From assembly GCF_000424685.1 (NCBI RefSeq), contig NZ_AUKJ01000004.1, forward strand, positions 1 through 64,000: a DNA stretch of 64,000 nt. Reading direction: 5' to 3'. Within the stretch, counting starts at the first letter, position 1. Every line of letters starts with the position of its first letter. Under the pieces are notes generated by a model. That model searched no databases. It was given only the letters and a program-made list of their open reading frames with translations, and had not been told where the DNA came from. Source of the stretch: Methylococcus capsulatus str. Texas = ATCC 19069. Lineage in GTDB: Bacteria; Pseudomonadota; Gammaproteobacteria; Methylococcales; Methylococcaceae. A program made the translations under genes and the position numbers. Of this stretch, positions 10,241-18,550 are shown in pieces.

Positions 10241-11317
10241 ATGAGCGGAACACCCCCCTCACAGCCCGCCAGACATGAGCATCTGTCGGACGACGAATTC
10301 CAGGCCCATTTCCTGGACGGCGTATCCCGTACTTTCGCTTTGACGATCCCGAGGCTGCCGGAAGGTTTGGCCCGTCCGGTATCCAACGGCTACCTGCTGT
10401 GCCGTATCGTCGACACCATCGAAGACGAGGTGGCGCTGACATCGACCCAAAAGCGGCGATATTGCGAGCATTTCGCCCGGGTCGTCGCCGGAACGGCACC
10501 CGCTGCCCCGCTCACCGACGAACTCTTTCCACTGCTCTCCGACCAGACCCTGGCCGCCGAGCGGGAGCTGATCGCCGCCATTCCGCGCGTCATCAGCATC
10601 ACCCATGGCTTCGCCGCGCCGCAGCGGGAGGCACTGGCCGAGTGCGTGGCCACGATGTCTAGAGGAATGGCCGAGTTTCAGGACAAGGACCTGCGGCACG
10701 GTCTTGAGGACCTGCGACAGATGGGCGATTACTGCTATTACGTCGCCGGCGTGGTCGGAGAAATGCTGACTCGGCTGTTCTGTCACTATTCCCCGGAAAT
10801 CGCCGCACATCGGTCGCGGCTGATGGAACTCGCGGTGTCCTTCGGACAGGGACTGCAGATGACCAACATACTGAAGGACCTGTGGGATGACCATGCGCGC
10901 GGCGTCTGCTGGCTGCCGCAGGAGGTGTTCACGGAATGCGGTTTCTCCCTCACCGAGCTCCGGCCGCACCACGCCAACCCCGATTTCGTCCGCGGCTTCG
11001 AGCGACTGATCGGCGTGGCCCACGCCCACCTGCGCAATGCGCTGGAATATACGTTGCTGATCCCGCGCCATGAAACCGGCATCCGCGAATTCTGCCTCTG
11101 GGCTCTGGGGATGGCGGTGCTCACGCTGCGCAAGATCCATCGTCACCCCTATTTCAGTGATTCCGCCCAGGTGAAGATCACACGGCAGGCAGTCAGGGCG
11201 ACGATCGTCACCTCGCGGCTGACCCGCGGCAGCGACACCTTGCTGAAAGCCACGTTCCGGCTCGCCGGTCTCGGCCTGCCCGCCGCTGTGCTGCAGCCCC
11301 GGCCCATCGACATTTGA
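10241..11317 (+). CDS. sqs: Squalene synthase-type head-to-head prenyl synthase
   Basis: This enzyme is predicted to join two farnesyl diphosphates to squalene, the substrate of the adjacent shc product. The 358-residue protein belongs to the squalene/phytoene synthase family: GVSRTFALTIPRLP near the N-terminus, first acidic motif LCRIVDTIEDE (about residues 50-60), YCYYVAGVVGEMLTRLF, and second motif NILKDLWDDHARGVCWLP. DTIED and the single long chain resemble true squalene synthases more than the shorter HpnC or HpnD proteins, and no hpnC/D/E set is present here. Whether it releases squalene or stops at presqualene diphosphate needs biochemical proof. ATG 10241 is the only plausible start. 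Confidence 0.85.
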   Translation: MSGTPPSQPARHEHLSDDEFQAHFLDGVSRTFALTIPRLPEGLARPVSNGYLLCRIVDTIEDEVALTSTQKRRYCEHFARVVAGTAPAAPLTDELFPLLSDQTLAAERELIAAIPRVISITHGFAAPQREALAECVATMSRGMAEFQDKDLRHGLEDLRQMGDYCYYVAGVVGEMLTRLFCHYSPEIAAHRSRLMELAVSFGQGLQMTNILKDLWDDHARGVCWLPQEVFTECGFSLTELRPHHANPDFVRGFERLIGVAHAHLRNALEYTLLIPRHETGIREFCLWALGMAVLTLRKIHRHPYFSDSAQVKITRQAVRATIVTSRLTRGSDTLLKATFRLAGLGLPAAVLQPRPIDI

Positions 11318-11348
11318 ATTCGCACCGAACCGTCAGGAAACATCGCCC

Positions 11349-13313
11349 ATGTTGAGAGAAGCGACAGCAATATCCAACCTCGAACCGCCGCTGACCGCCT
11401 CATACGTCGAGTCCCCTCTCGATGCGGCGATCCGGCAGGCCAAGGACCGTCTGCTGAGCCTGCAGCACCTGGAAGGCTATTGGGTGTTCGAACTCGAAGC
11501 CGACTGCACCATCCCGGCCGAGTACATCCTGATGATGCATTTCATGGATGAAATCGACGCGGCACTGCAGGCCAAGATCGCCAACTATCTGCGCAGCCAC
11601 CAGAGCGCCGACGGCAGCTATCCGCTGTTCCGGGGCGGCGCCGGCGACATCAGCTGCACCGTCAAGGTCTATTACGCCCTCAAGCTGGCGGGCGATTCCA
11701 TCGACGCCCCCCACATGAAGAAAGCCCGTGAGTGGATTCTTGCCCAGGGCGGCGCCGCCCGCTCCAACGTCTTCACGCGCATCATGCTCGCCATGTTCGA
11801 ACAGATTCCGTGGCGCGGAATCCCTTTCATCCCGGTGGAAATCATGCTGCTGCCGAAGTGGTTTCCCTTCCATCTGGACAAGGTGTCGTACTGGTCGCGC
11901 ACGGTGATGGTGCCGCTGTTCATTCTGTGCAGTCATAAAGTGACCGCGCGCAATCCATCCCGGACCCATGTCCGCGAACTGTTCACGGTCGATCCGCAGA
12001 AGGAACGCCATTATTTCGACCACGTCAAGACGCCGCTCGGCAAGGCCATCCTCGCGCTGGAGCGGTTCGGACGGATGCTGGAACCCCTCATTCCCAAAGC
12101 CGTACGCAAGAAGGCCACCCAGAAAGCCTTCGACTGGTTCACGGCCCGGCTCAATGGCGTGGATGGGCTCGGCGCGATATTTCCGGCCATGGTCAATGCC
12201 TATGAGGCGCTGGATTTCCTCGGCGTCCCTCCAGACGACGAGCGCCGCCGACTCGCTCGCGAATCCATCGACCGGCTGCTGGTGTTCCAAGGCGACAGCG
12301 TCTACTGCCAGCCCTGCGTCTCGCCGATCTGGGACACCGCCCTCACGTCCCTCACCTTGCAGGAAGTGGCACGTCATACCGCGGACCTCCGGCTCGACGC
12401 GGCTCTCAGCAAGGGCCTCAAGTGGCTGGCCTCGAAGCAGATCGACAAGGACGCGCCCGGTGACTGGCGGGTCAACCGGGCCGGTCTGGAAGGCGGTGGC
12501 TGGGCGTTCCAGTTCGGCAACGACTATTATCCCGACGTGGACGACAGCGCTGTCGTGGCCCACGCGCTGTTGGGCTCGGAAGATCCCAGCTTCGACGACA
12601 ACCTGCGGCGGGCGGCCAACTGGATCGCCGGCATGCAGTCCCGCAACGGCGGCTTCGGCGCCTTCGACGCCGACAACACGTACTATTACCTCAATTCCAT
12701 CCCCTTCGCCGACCACGGCGCCCTGCTCGACCCGCCGACGGCAGACGTGAGCGCCCGCTGCGCCATGTTCCTCGCCAGATGGGTGAACCGGCAACCGGAG
12801 CTGCGTCCCGTCCTGGAGCGCACGATCGATTACCTGCGCCGGGAACAGGAAGCCGACGGCTCCTGGTTCGGCCGCTGGGGCACCAACTACATCTACGGCA
12901 CCTGGTCGGTGCTGCTGGCCTACGAGGCCGCCGGTGTTCCGAACGACGACCCCAGCGTGCGGCGCGCCGTGGCGTGGCTCAAGAGCATCCAGCGCGAGGA
13001 TGGCGGCTGGGGGGAAGACAACTTCAGCTATCACGATCCGTCGTACCGCGGCCGCTTCCACACCAGCACTGCATTCCAAACCGGATTCGCCCTGATCGCG
13101 CTGATGGCGGCGGGCGAAGCCGGCTCACCGGAAGTCCAGGCCGGCGTCGATTACCTGCTCCGCCAGCAGCGGCCCGACGGATTCTGGAACGATGAATGCT
13201 TCACCGCACCGGGTTTCCCCCGTGTGTTCTATCTGAAATATCACGGCTACGACAAATTCTTCCCCCTGTGGGCGCTGGCTCGTTACCGTAACGAACGCTA
13301 CGCCCTGGCGTGA
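11349..13313 (+). CDS. shc: Squalene-hopene cyclase
   Basis: Shc cyclises squalene to hopene and hopanol in the membrane. The 654-residue monotopic protein has the catalytic acid motif DVDDSA at residues 396-401, where most cyclases read DxDDTA, and many QW repeats (QSADGSYPLF, QSRNGGFGAF, QREDGGWGED, QRPDGFWN). The length is typical. It follows sqs by 31 bp, and its stop overlaps the GTG of hpnG in a GTGA junction, so the genes are clearly co-transcribed and coupled. Confidence 0.97.
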   Translation: MLREATAISNLEPPLTASYVESPLDAAIRQAKDRLLSLQHLEGYWVFELEADCTIPAEYILMMHFMDEIDAALQAKIANYLRSHQSADGSYPLFRGGAGDISCTVKVYYALKLAGDSIDAPHMKKAREWILAQGGAARSNVFTRIMLAMFEQIPWRGIPFIPVEIMLLPKWFPFHLDKVSYWSRTVMVPLFILCSHKVTARNPSRTHVRELFTVDPQKERHYFDHVKTPLGKAILALERFGRMLEPLIPKAVRKKATQKAFDWFTARLNGVDGLGAIFPAMVNAYEALDFLGVPPDDERRRLARESIDRLLVFQGDSVYCQPCVSPIWDTALTSLTLQEVARHTADLRLDAALSKGLKWLASKQIDKDAPGDWRVNRAGLEGGGWAFQFGNDYYPDVDDSAVVAHALLGSEDPSFDDNLRRAANWIAGMQSRNGGFGAFDADNTYYYLNSIPFADHGALLDPPTADVSARCAMFLARWVNRQPELRPVLERTIDYLRREQEADGSWFGRWGTNYIYGTWSVLLAYEAAGVPNDDPSVRRAVAWLKSIQREDGGWGEDNFSYHDPSYRGRFHTSTAFQTGFALIALMAAGEAGSPEVQAGVDYLLRQQRPDGFWNDECFTAPGFPRVFYLKYHGYDKFFPLWALARYRNERYALA

Positions 13314-14020
13314 TTCGGATAGGTGTCGTCGTCGCCCTGCCGGCCGAAAGCCGTACGCTGACGCGGCGCCCGCTGCGCCGCGGCAAACTGCTTGCCGTCA
13401 GAGACACGCTCCATTTCTGCCTGTCCGGCAGCGGTCCGGACAACGCGGCGAAGGCCGCACGCCGGCTGGTGGAAGCCGGCTGCAATGCACTGGTCAGCTG
13501 GGGATGTGCCGGCGCTCTCGAAGAACATCTGCAAGCCGGTGATCTCATCCTGCCCGCCGAAGTCGTGAACGTCGACGGCACGGTGTGGCCGGCGCATCCC
13601 GGCTGGCATCGGGAAGCGGTGCGGTACGCAGAGGCGCTGCCTTGCAGGGTGTCCACCGGGCGGATGACCGCCAGCGGCGGCATCGTCCATGGCCGCGAAG
13701 CCAAACGGACGTTGGCGGCCGCCACCGGCGCCGAAGCCGTCGACATGGAAAGCGGAGCCGTGATCCATACCGCCACGGTACTGGGATTGCCGGCCCTGGC
13801 GATCCGCGCCATCGCCGACGATGCGGCGACGGCGATTCCCCGCAGCGTGCTCGACGCGCTCGACCCGCATGGCGACACCCGGCTGCCGAAACTGGTCTAC
13901 AACCTGGCGCGGCGACCGTCGGACATTCCCGACTTGCTCCGCTTGGCCATGGCTTTCAAGGCGGCATCAGCGACCCTTCGCGCAATGGGCCCCCACTTGC
14001 ACGCTCCCGGAAAATTCTGA
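13310..14020 (+). CDS. hpnG: Hopanoid-associated phosphorylase HpnG
   Basis: HpnG resembles nucleoside phosphorylases and removes adenine from adenosylhopane, leading to ribosylhopane and bacteriohopanetetrol. The 236-residue protein shows the PNP_UDP fold with VSWGCAGALEEHLQAGDLI, VDMESGAVIHTA (the ribose-binding Met-Glu), and AIRAIADDAA. It starts with GTG at 13310 inside the shc stop (4-bp overlap). It is followed 8 bp later by hpnN. Confidence 0.93.
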   Translation: MIRIGVVVALPAESRTLTRRPLRRGKLLAVRDTLHFCLSGSGPDNAAKAARRLVEAGCNALVSWGCAGALEEHLQAGDLILPAEVVNVDGTVWPAHPGWHREAVRYAEALPCRVSTGRMTASGGIVHGREAKRTLAAATGAEAVDMESGAVIHTATVLGLPALAIRAIADDAATAIPRSVLDALDPHGDTRLPKLVYNLARRPSDIPDLLRLAMAFKAASATLRAMGPHLHAPGKF

Positions 14021-14028
14021 CTCAAGCA

Positions 14029-16683
14029 ATGTCCAAAGGAAAAAAGACCGCAACGCAGGAAGCCCGGACGAGTTTTCTCATCCGGCTGATGCACGGCTGG
14101 GAATCCAGGGTACTGACCCACCCATGGCTGGTCTTGTTCGTCGCGTTGGCCGCCTGCGGCGTGACGCTGCAGTACACGATGAAATACCTGACCGTGAATA
14201 CCAACACGGCGGACACCCTCTCGACGGAACTCCCGTTCCAGAAGAACAGGATCCGGTTCGAAACGGAATTTCCCCAGGACGTCTCCACCGTCGTGTTACT
14301 GGTCGAGGGCAAAACGCCCGAACAGGCGTCGGATGCCGTCGACGCCCTCCAGCAGAAGCTGGCCGGGCAGCCGGCAACGATCGAGTCGGTCTATGTGCCC
14401 GACGGCGGCGATTTCTTCGCCCGCAACGGACTCCTTTATCTGAACCTGGAAGACCTGGAAAAGGTCAGCCGGGATCTGTCTGCCGCCCAGCCATTCTTCG
14501 GACGGCTGGCCGAAGACAACAGCCTCGACGGTTTTTTCGGCATCTATGCCCAGGCGTTGGACGCCAAGGAATCGGACCTCCCGGTGGAACTGGGCGCCTT
14601 CACCCGCCGCCTCGACGAGGCATTTCGAGCCGCGCTGGAGCAACGGCCCTACCGCCTGTCCTGGCAACAGTTGATCATGGGGCAAAAGGAAGGCCTCGGT
14701 ATCACCAAGCGTTTCATCGTCATCCGGCCGAAACTGTTCTTCGAGGAACTGATGCCGGCGGCAAAGGCCATGGCCACCATCGACCGGGCCATAGACGACA
14801 TCCGCGCCGACACCCTGTCCGACGTCCAGGTACGCAAGACCGGCGAAGTCGTCCTGGAATACGAGGAAATGCTGACGGTGCAGGAAAGCGTCACGGTCGC
14901 CGGCCTCGTCTCCACCGTGCTGGTCTGCCTGACACTGTGGTTGGCCTACCGGTCGTTCAGGCTGATGTTCGCCACGTTCCTGACACTGGGTATGGGTTTG
15001 GTGTTTTCCATGGGTTTCGCCACCCTGGCGATCGGCCAGCTCAACCTGATCTCGATCTCCTTCACAGTGCTGTTCATCGGCATGGGGGATGCCTATTCGT
15101 CCCATTTCTGCCTGCGGTACCGGGAGCTGATCCTGCGCGGCATGCCGCAGCGGGCCGCCTTACGCGAAACCTTCGCGTCGACGGGCTCGGCGCTGCTCCT
15201 GTGTACGCTGACCGCTGCCATCGGCCTCTACGCGTTCATCCCGACGGCCTACTCCGGCGTCGCGGAACTCGGCATCATCGCCGGCACCAGCATGTTCATC
15301 GCCCTGGCGACCACCTTCACCGTGCTGCCGGCGATCATGAACATATTGCCTTACAAGCCTTCCCGCCGCGCGGTCCAGCACAGACCGCGCGCGTTGACCC
15401 GGGCCCTGCTTTCCAACTGGCCGATGCGCTATGCCGGGCCGATCCGGATACTGACCCTGATCCTGGGCGTCGCGGCCGCTGCCCTGCTGAGCCGCATCAT
15501 GATCGACTTCAATCCGATCAACCTGCGCGATCCGTCCACCGAATCGGTCAAGACTTTCAAGTATCTGCTCAAGTCTCGCGACACCTCGCCAATGACCCTG
15601 GCCTCGCTCGCCTCGAACGAAGAGGATGCCCACGCCAGGATTCGACGGTTCGAGGAACTCGCTTCGGTCGACAGCGTGCGCAGCATATTCGATTTCGTTC
15701 CCGACCGGCAGGACGAAAAACTTGCCGCCATCGCGGATCTGGCGCTGGTGCTCGGACCTCAGCTGCAGAATTTTCCGGCCGCCTCCGAGGCCAAGCCGAA
15801 CCTGCAGACCCTGGAAAAACTGCATGCCGCGCTGCGCAAGCGCCTCGAAAAAAGCCACGATCCCGATGTCGCCGCGCTGGACGGCAGCCTCGAACGGCTC
15901 CTCGAACAACTCCGTGCATCGCCCCCACAGGCGGTTCAGGACCGCCTCGACGCTCTCGAAAAAAGCGTTCTGGGAGGCTTGAGGAAAACCATCACCCATC
16001 TGAGTACCAGTCTGGAAGCCGAGCCGATCACTCTGGACTCCCTTCCCGCGGACATCCGCGAGCGCTGGATCAGCAAGGACGGGCTCTACCGCCTGCAGAT
16101 CTTCCCCAGATACGACCTGAATGATCTGGACAAACTGCGTGAATTCATCCAGCAAGCCCAGACGGTGGACCCCGACGTGACCGACCTGCCGGTGACCTAC
16201 CTGGAATCGATGAACGCCGTCATCGTCGCTTTCGCCCAGGCGTTCGGCACGGCGCTCGGTGCGATCACGCTTCTGCTGCTGCTGATACTGAGAAACCTCA
16301 AGGATACCCTGCTGGTCCTGTTGCCCCTGCTGCTCGCCTCTCTGTTCACCGCAGCCGTGACGGTGCTCATCCACGTGCCCTTCAATTTCGCCAACATCAT
16401 CGCCCTGCCGCTCCTGTTCGGCCTGGGCGTAGACAACGGCATCCACATGGCGCACCGGCTGCATTACCTGAAATCCACGCACGATGCCTTGCTGGATTCC
16501 AGTGAAGCCAAGGGCGTGTTTTACGGCGCCCTGACCACCGTATTCAGCTTCGCCAGCCTCGCCTTCACCCCGCACCCAGGCATGTCGTCCATGGGCATCC
16601 TGCTCGCCATCGGCCTGATGCTGTCCCTGGTCTGTGCCCTGATAGTGCTGCCGGCGTTCGCCGCGCGGCGGGTCAAGGTCTGA
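14029..16683 (+). CDS. hpnN: Hopanoid transporter HpnN (RND superfamily)
   Basis: HpnN is an RND-family membrane protein thought to move hopanoids from the inner to the outer membrane. ATG 14029 gives 884 residues. There are two halves, each with one N-terminal helix (WLVLFVALAACGVTLQYTM in the first), a large periplasmic loop, and a block of five helices. The first helix block holds FTVLFIGMGDAYSSHF, a sterol-sensing-like segment also seen in MmpL/HpnN proteins; the second holds PLLFGLGVDNGIHMAHRL. An upstream in-frame ATG falls inside hpnG and is rejected. Confidence 0.94.
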   Translation: MSKGKKTATQEARTSFLIRLMHGWESRVLTHPWLVLFVALAACGVTLQYTMKYLTVNTNTADTLSTELPFQKNRIRFETEFPQDVSTVVLLVEGKTPEQASDAVDALQQKLAGQPATIESVYVPDGGDFFARNGLLYLNLEDLEKVSRDLSAAQPFFGRLAEDNSLDGFFGIYAQALDAKESDLPVELGAFTRRLDEAFRAALEQRPYRLSWQQLIMGQKEGLGITKRFIVIRPKLFFEELMPAAKAMATIDRAIDDIRADTLSDVQVRKTGEVVLEYEEMLTVQESVTVAGLVSTVLVCLTLWLAYRSFRLMFATFLTLGMGLVFSMGFATLAIGQLNLISISFTVLFIGMGDAYSSHFCLRYRELILRGMPQRAALRETFASTGSALLLCTLTAAIGLYAFIPTAYSGVAELGIIAGTSMFIALATTFTVLPAIMNILPYKPSRRAVQHRPRALTRALLSNWPMRYAGPIRILTLILGVAAAALLSRIMIDFNPINLRDPSTESVKTFKYLLKSRDTSPMTLASLASNEEDAHARIRRFEELASVDSVRSIFDFVPDRQDEKLAAIADLALVLGPQLQNFPAASEAKPNLQTLEKLHAALRKRLEKSHDPDVAALDGSLERLLEQLRASPPQAVQDRLDALEKSVLGGLRKTITHLSTSLEAEPITLDSLPADIRERWISKDGLYRLQIFPRYDLNDLDKLREFIQQAQTVDPDVTDLPVTYLESMNAVIVAFAQAFGTALGAITLLLLLILRNLKDTLLVLLPLLLASLFTAAVTVLIHVPFNFANIIALPLLFGLGVDNGIHMAHRLHYLKSTHDALLDSSEAKGVFYGALTTVFSFASLAFTPHPGMSSMGILLAIGLMLSLVCALIVLPAFAARRVKV

Positions 16684-16736
16684 GGGGCTTGGTGTAGAAT
16701 GCGAGATTTGACAATTTACCAAACCCGAGGTTGTCG

Positions 16737-18125
16737 ATGTCGAGTCGTATTGCCGACCTGCTGAAGAACCGCAGAGGCGAAAATTTCGATCTGCATGAGA
16801 AACATCTCAATACCCAGATGGTCCGGGTGTTGAAGACGATCGGCTACGACCGGGTGTACGTCCGGGCGCAGGGCCCTTACCTCTACGACGATCAGGACCG
16901 CGAATACCTGGACCTCCTCAGCGGCTTCGGCGTGTTCGCCCTGGGACGCAACCATCCCCAGGTGGTCGGGGCGCTCAAGGACGTGCTGGATGCCCAGCTT
17001 CCCGATCTGGTGCAGATGGACGTATCCCTCCTGAGCGGCCTGTTGTCGGAAAAGATTCTGCAGCGCTGCCCCGGCGACTTGTCGCGGATGTTCTACTGCA
17101 ACTCCGGCGCCGAAGCCGTGGAAGCGGCCATCAAGTTCGCCCGCTACACCACCAAGCGGGAAAAGATCGTGTATTGCGAACACGGCTTCCACGGCCTCAC
17201 CCTGGGAGCGCTTTCGCTGAACGGCGAGCAGGTGTTCCGCGACGGCTTCGGCCCGCTGCTGCCGGCCTGCAAGGCCGTGCCATTCAACGACCTCGGCGCC
17301 CTCGAGGCCGCCCTCCGCCACAACGACGTGGCCGCCTTCATCGTCGAGCCGATCCAGGGCAAGGGGGTCAACCTGCCGGATGAGGGTTATCTGGCCGAGG
17401 CCGCCCGTCTGTGCCGGAAGCACGGGGCACTGTTCGTGGCTGACGAGATCCAGACCGGTATCGGCCGCACCGGGAAATTCTGGGCGATCGAACACTGGGG
17501 CGTCGAGCCGGACATGATCCTGATGGCAAAGGCACTGTCCGGCGGATTCATTCCGGTCGGTGCCGTCGCCATGAAAAAGCACATCATGGAGGCGGTGTTC
17601 AACCGGATGGACCGCGCCGTGGTCCATGGATCGACCTTTTCCAAGAACAACATGGCGATGGCCGCCGGCATTGCCACCCTGGAAGTCCTGGCAGAGGAGC
17701 GCCTGGTCGAAAACGCGGCCAAGCTCGGCGAGCAGATCATTTCCGGAATCCGGGCGATGACCGACCGATACGAGCTGCTGCACGCGGTGCGAGGGAAAGG
17801 CATGATGATCGCGGTCGAATTCGGCGCGCCGAAGAGCTTTTCGCTCAAGGCCGCCTGGAGCCTCCTGGAAACTGCCAACAAGGGCCTGTTCAGCCAGATG
17901 ATCACCATCCCGCTGTTCAAGAATCACCGCATCCTGAGCCAGGTGGCGGGGCATGGCATGAACGTGGTCAAGTTCCTGCCGCCGCTGGTGATCGGCCAGA
18001 GGGACGCCGACTGGATACTCCAGGCCATGGACACGGTCATCGCCGATTGCCACAAGGTTCCCGGCGCCATCTGGGACCTGGGCAAGAACCTGACCAGCCA
18101 CGCCCTCAAGACCAAGGCCGGCTGA
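16737..18125 (+). CDS. hpnO: Hopanoid aminotransferase HpnO (class III, PLP)
   Basis: HpnO is the PLP enzyme that puts the terminal amino group on the hopanoid side chain, giving aminobacteriohopanetriol. The 462-residue class III aminotransferase shows MFYCNSGAEAVEAAIKFARY, the VADEIQTGIGRTGKFWA loop, and the PLP lysine in LMAKALSGGFIPVGA. ATG 16737 follows the ribosome site CGAGG by six bases; a TTG six bases earlier is less likely. A TAGAAT box at 16695-16700 suggests an extra internal promoter with a weak -35. HpnO agrees with the amino-hopanoids known from Methylococcus. Confidence 0.93.
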   Translation: MSSRIADLLKNRRGENFDLHEKHLNTQMVRVLKTIGYDRVYVRAQGPYLYDDQDREYLDLLSGFGVFALGRNHPQVVGALKDVLDAQLPDLVQMDVSLLSGLLSEKILQRCPGDLSRMFYCNSGAEAVEAAIKFARYTTKREKIVYCEHGFHGLTLGALSLNGEQVFRDGFGPLLPACKAVPFNDLGALEAALRHNDVAAFIVEPIQGKGVNLPDEGYLAEAARLCRKHGALFVADEIQTGIGRTGKFWAIEHWGVEPDMILMAKALSGGFIPVGAVAMKKHIMEAVFNRMDRAVVHGSTFSKNNMAMAAGIATLEVLAEERLVENAAKLGEQIISGIRAMTDRYELLHAVRGKGMMIAVEFGAPKSFSLKAAWSLLETANKGLFSQMITIPLFKNHRILSQVAGHGMNVVKFLPPLVIGQRDADWILQAMDTVIADCHKVPGAIWDLGKNLTSHALKTKAG

Positions 18126-18151
18126 CCCTTCACTCAATCGGACAGGTAGCC

Positions 18152-18532
18152 ATGTTCCTTCACGCCATCCAGCCATTCGGCAAGCCCCTCCGGGGCATCG
18201 CCGTAAGTCTCCTTGTATTCAGCTCCGCGGCCTGGAGTCATGCCGTCGTCACCGAATCTTCGCTGACCAAGGAGCCGGTGGAGCCCCATCACGCAACCAA
18301 GGTGGTGCTGTTTTTCAACTCCGGGGTCGAACTCGCGCTCTCGCGGGTGTTCCTAGTCAGCAAAGGCGACGTGTTCCACCCCGTCCACATCGCCAAGGGC
18401 AAGAAAGCGGGCGAGATGCTGGTCGACATCCCCCCTCTGGAACCCGGCGACTATGCCCTGAAATACAAGGTGTTCGCGGCTGACGGGCACTTCACCGAAA
18501 ACGTGATCCGTTTCCGCGTCGATAACCCGTAA
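18152..18532 (+). CDS. copC: CopC-domain periplasmic copper-binding protein
   Basis: This 126-residue secreted protein has a signal peptide (about residues 1-29, ending AAWSHA) and one CopC domain. After cleavage the mature protein would begin with histidine (HAVVTES), which together with the AADGHF segment forms the Cu(II) site of CopC proteins. It lacks the methionine-rich Cu(I) loop of the plasmid-borne resistance types, so it is the single-site Cu(II) form. It is next to copD (18 bp apart) and 26 bp after hpnO, so it may share the hopanoid transcript. Confidence 0.9.
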   Translation: MFLHAIQPFGKPLRGIAVSLLVFSSAAWSHAVVTESSLTKEPVEPHHATKVVLFFNSGVELALSRVFLVSKGDVFHPVHIAKGKKAGEMLVDIPPLEPGDYALKYKVFAADGHFTENVIRFRVDNP

Positions 18533-18550
18533 CCCGAGGTCGCTCCCTCC

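Noticed and set aside
10078-10278. 66-codon frame between hpnH and sqs
   Set aside because: It runs through the promoter boxes and the ribosome site of the operon, and overlaps sqs in another frame, so it is unlikely to be a gene.
16683-16736. Independent promoter for hpnO
   Set aside because: A TAGAAT box is present at 16695, but the -35 region is poor. It is mentioned under hpnO and not listed as a feature.
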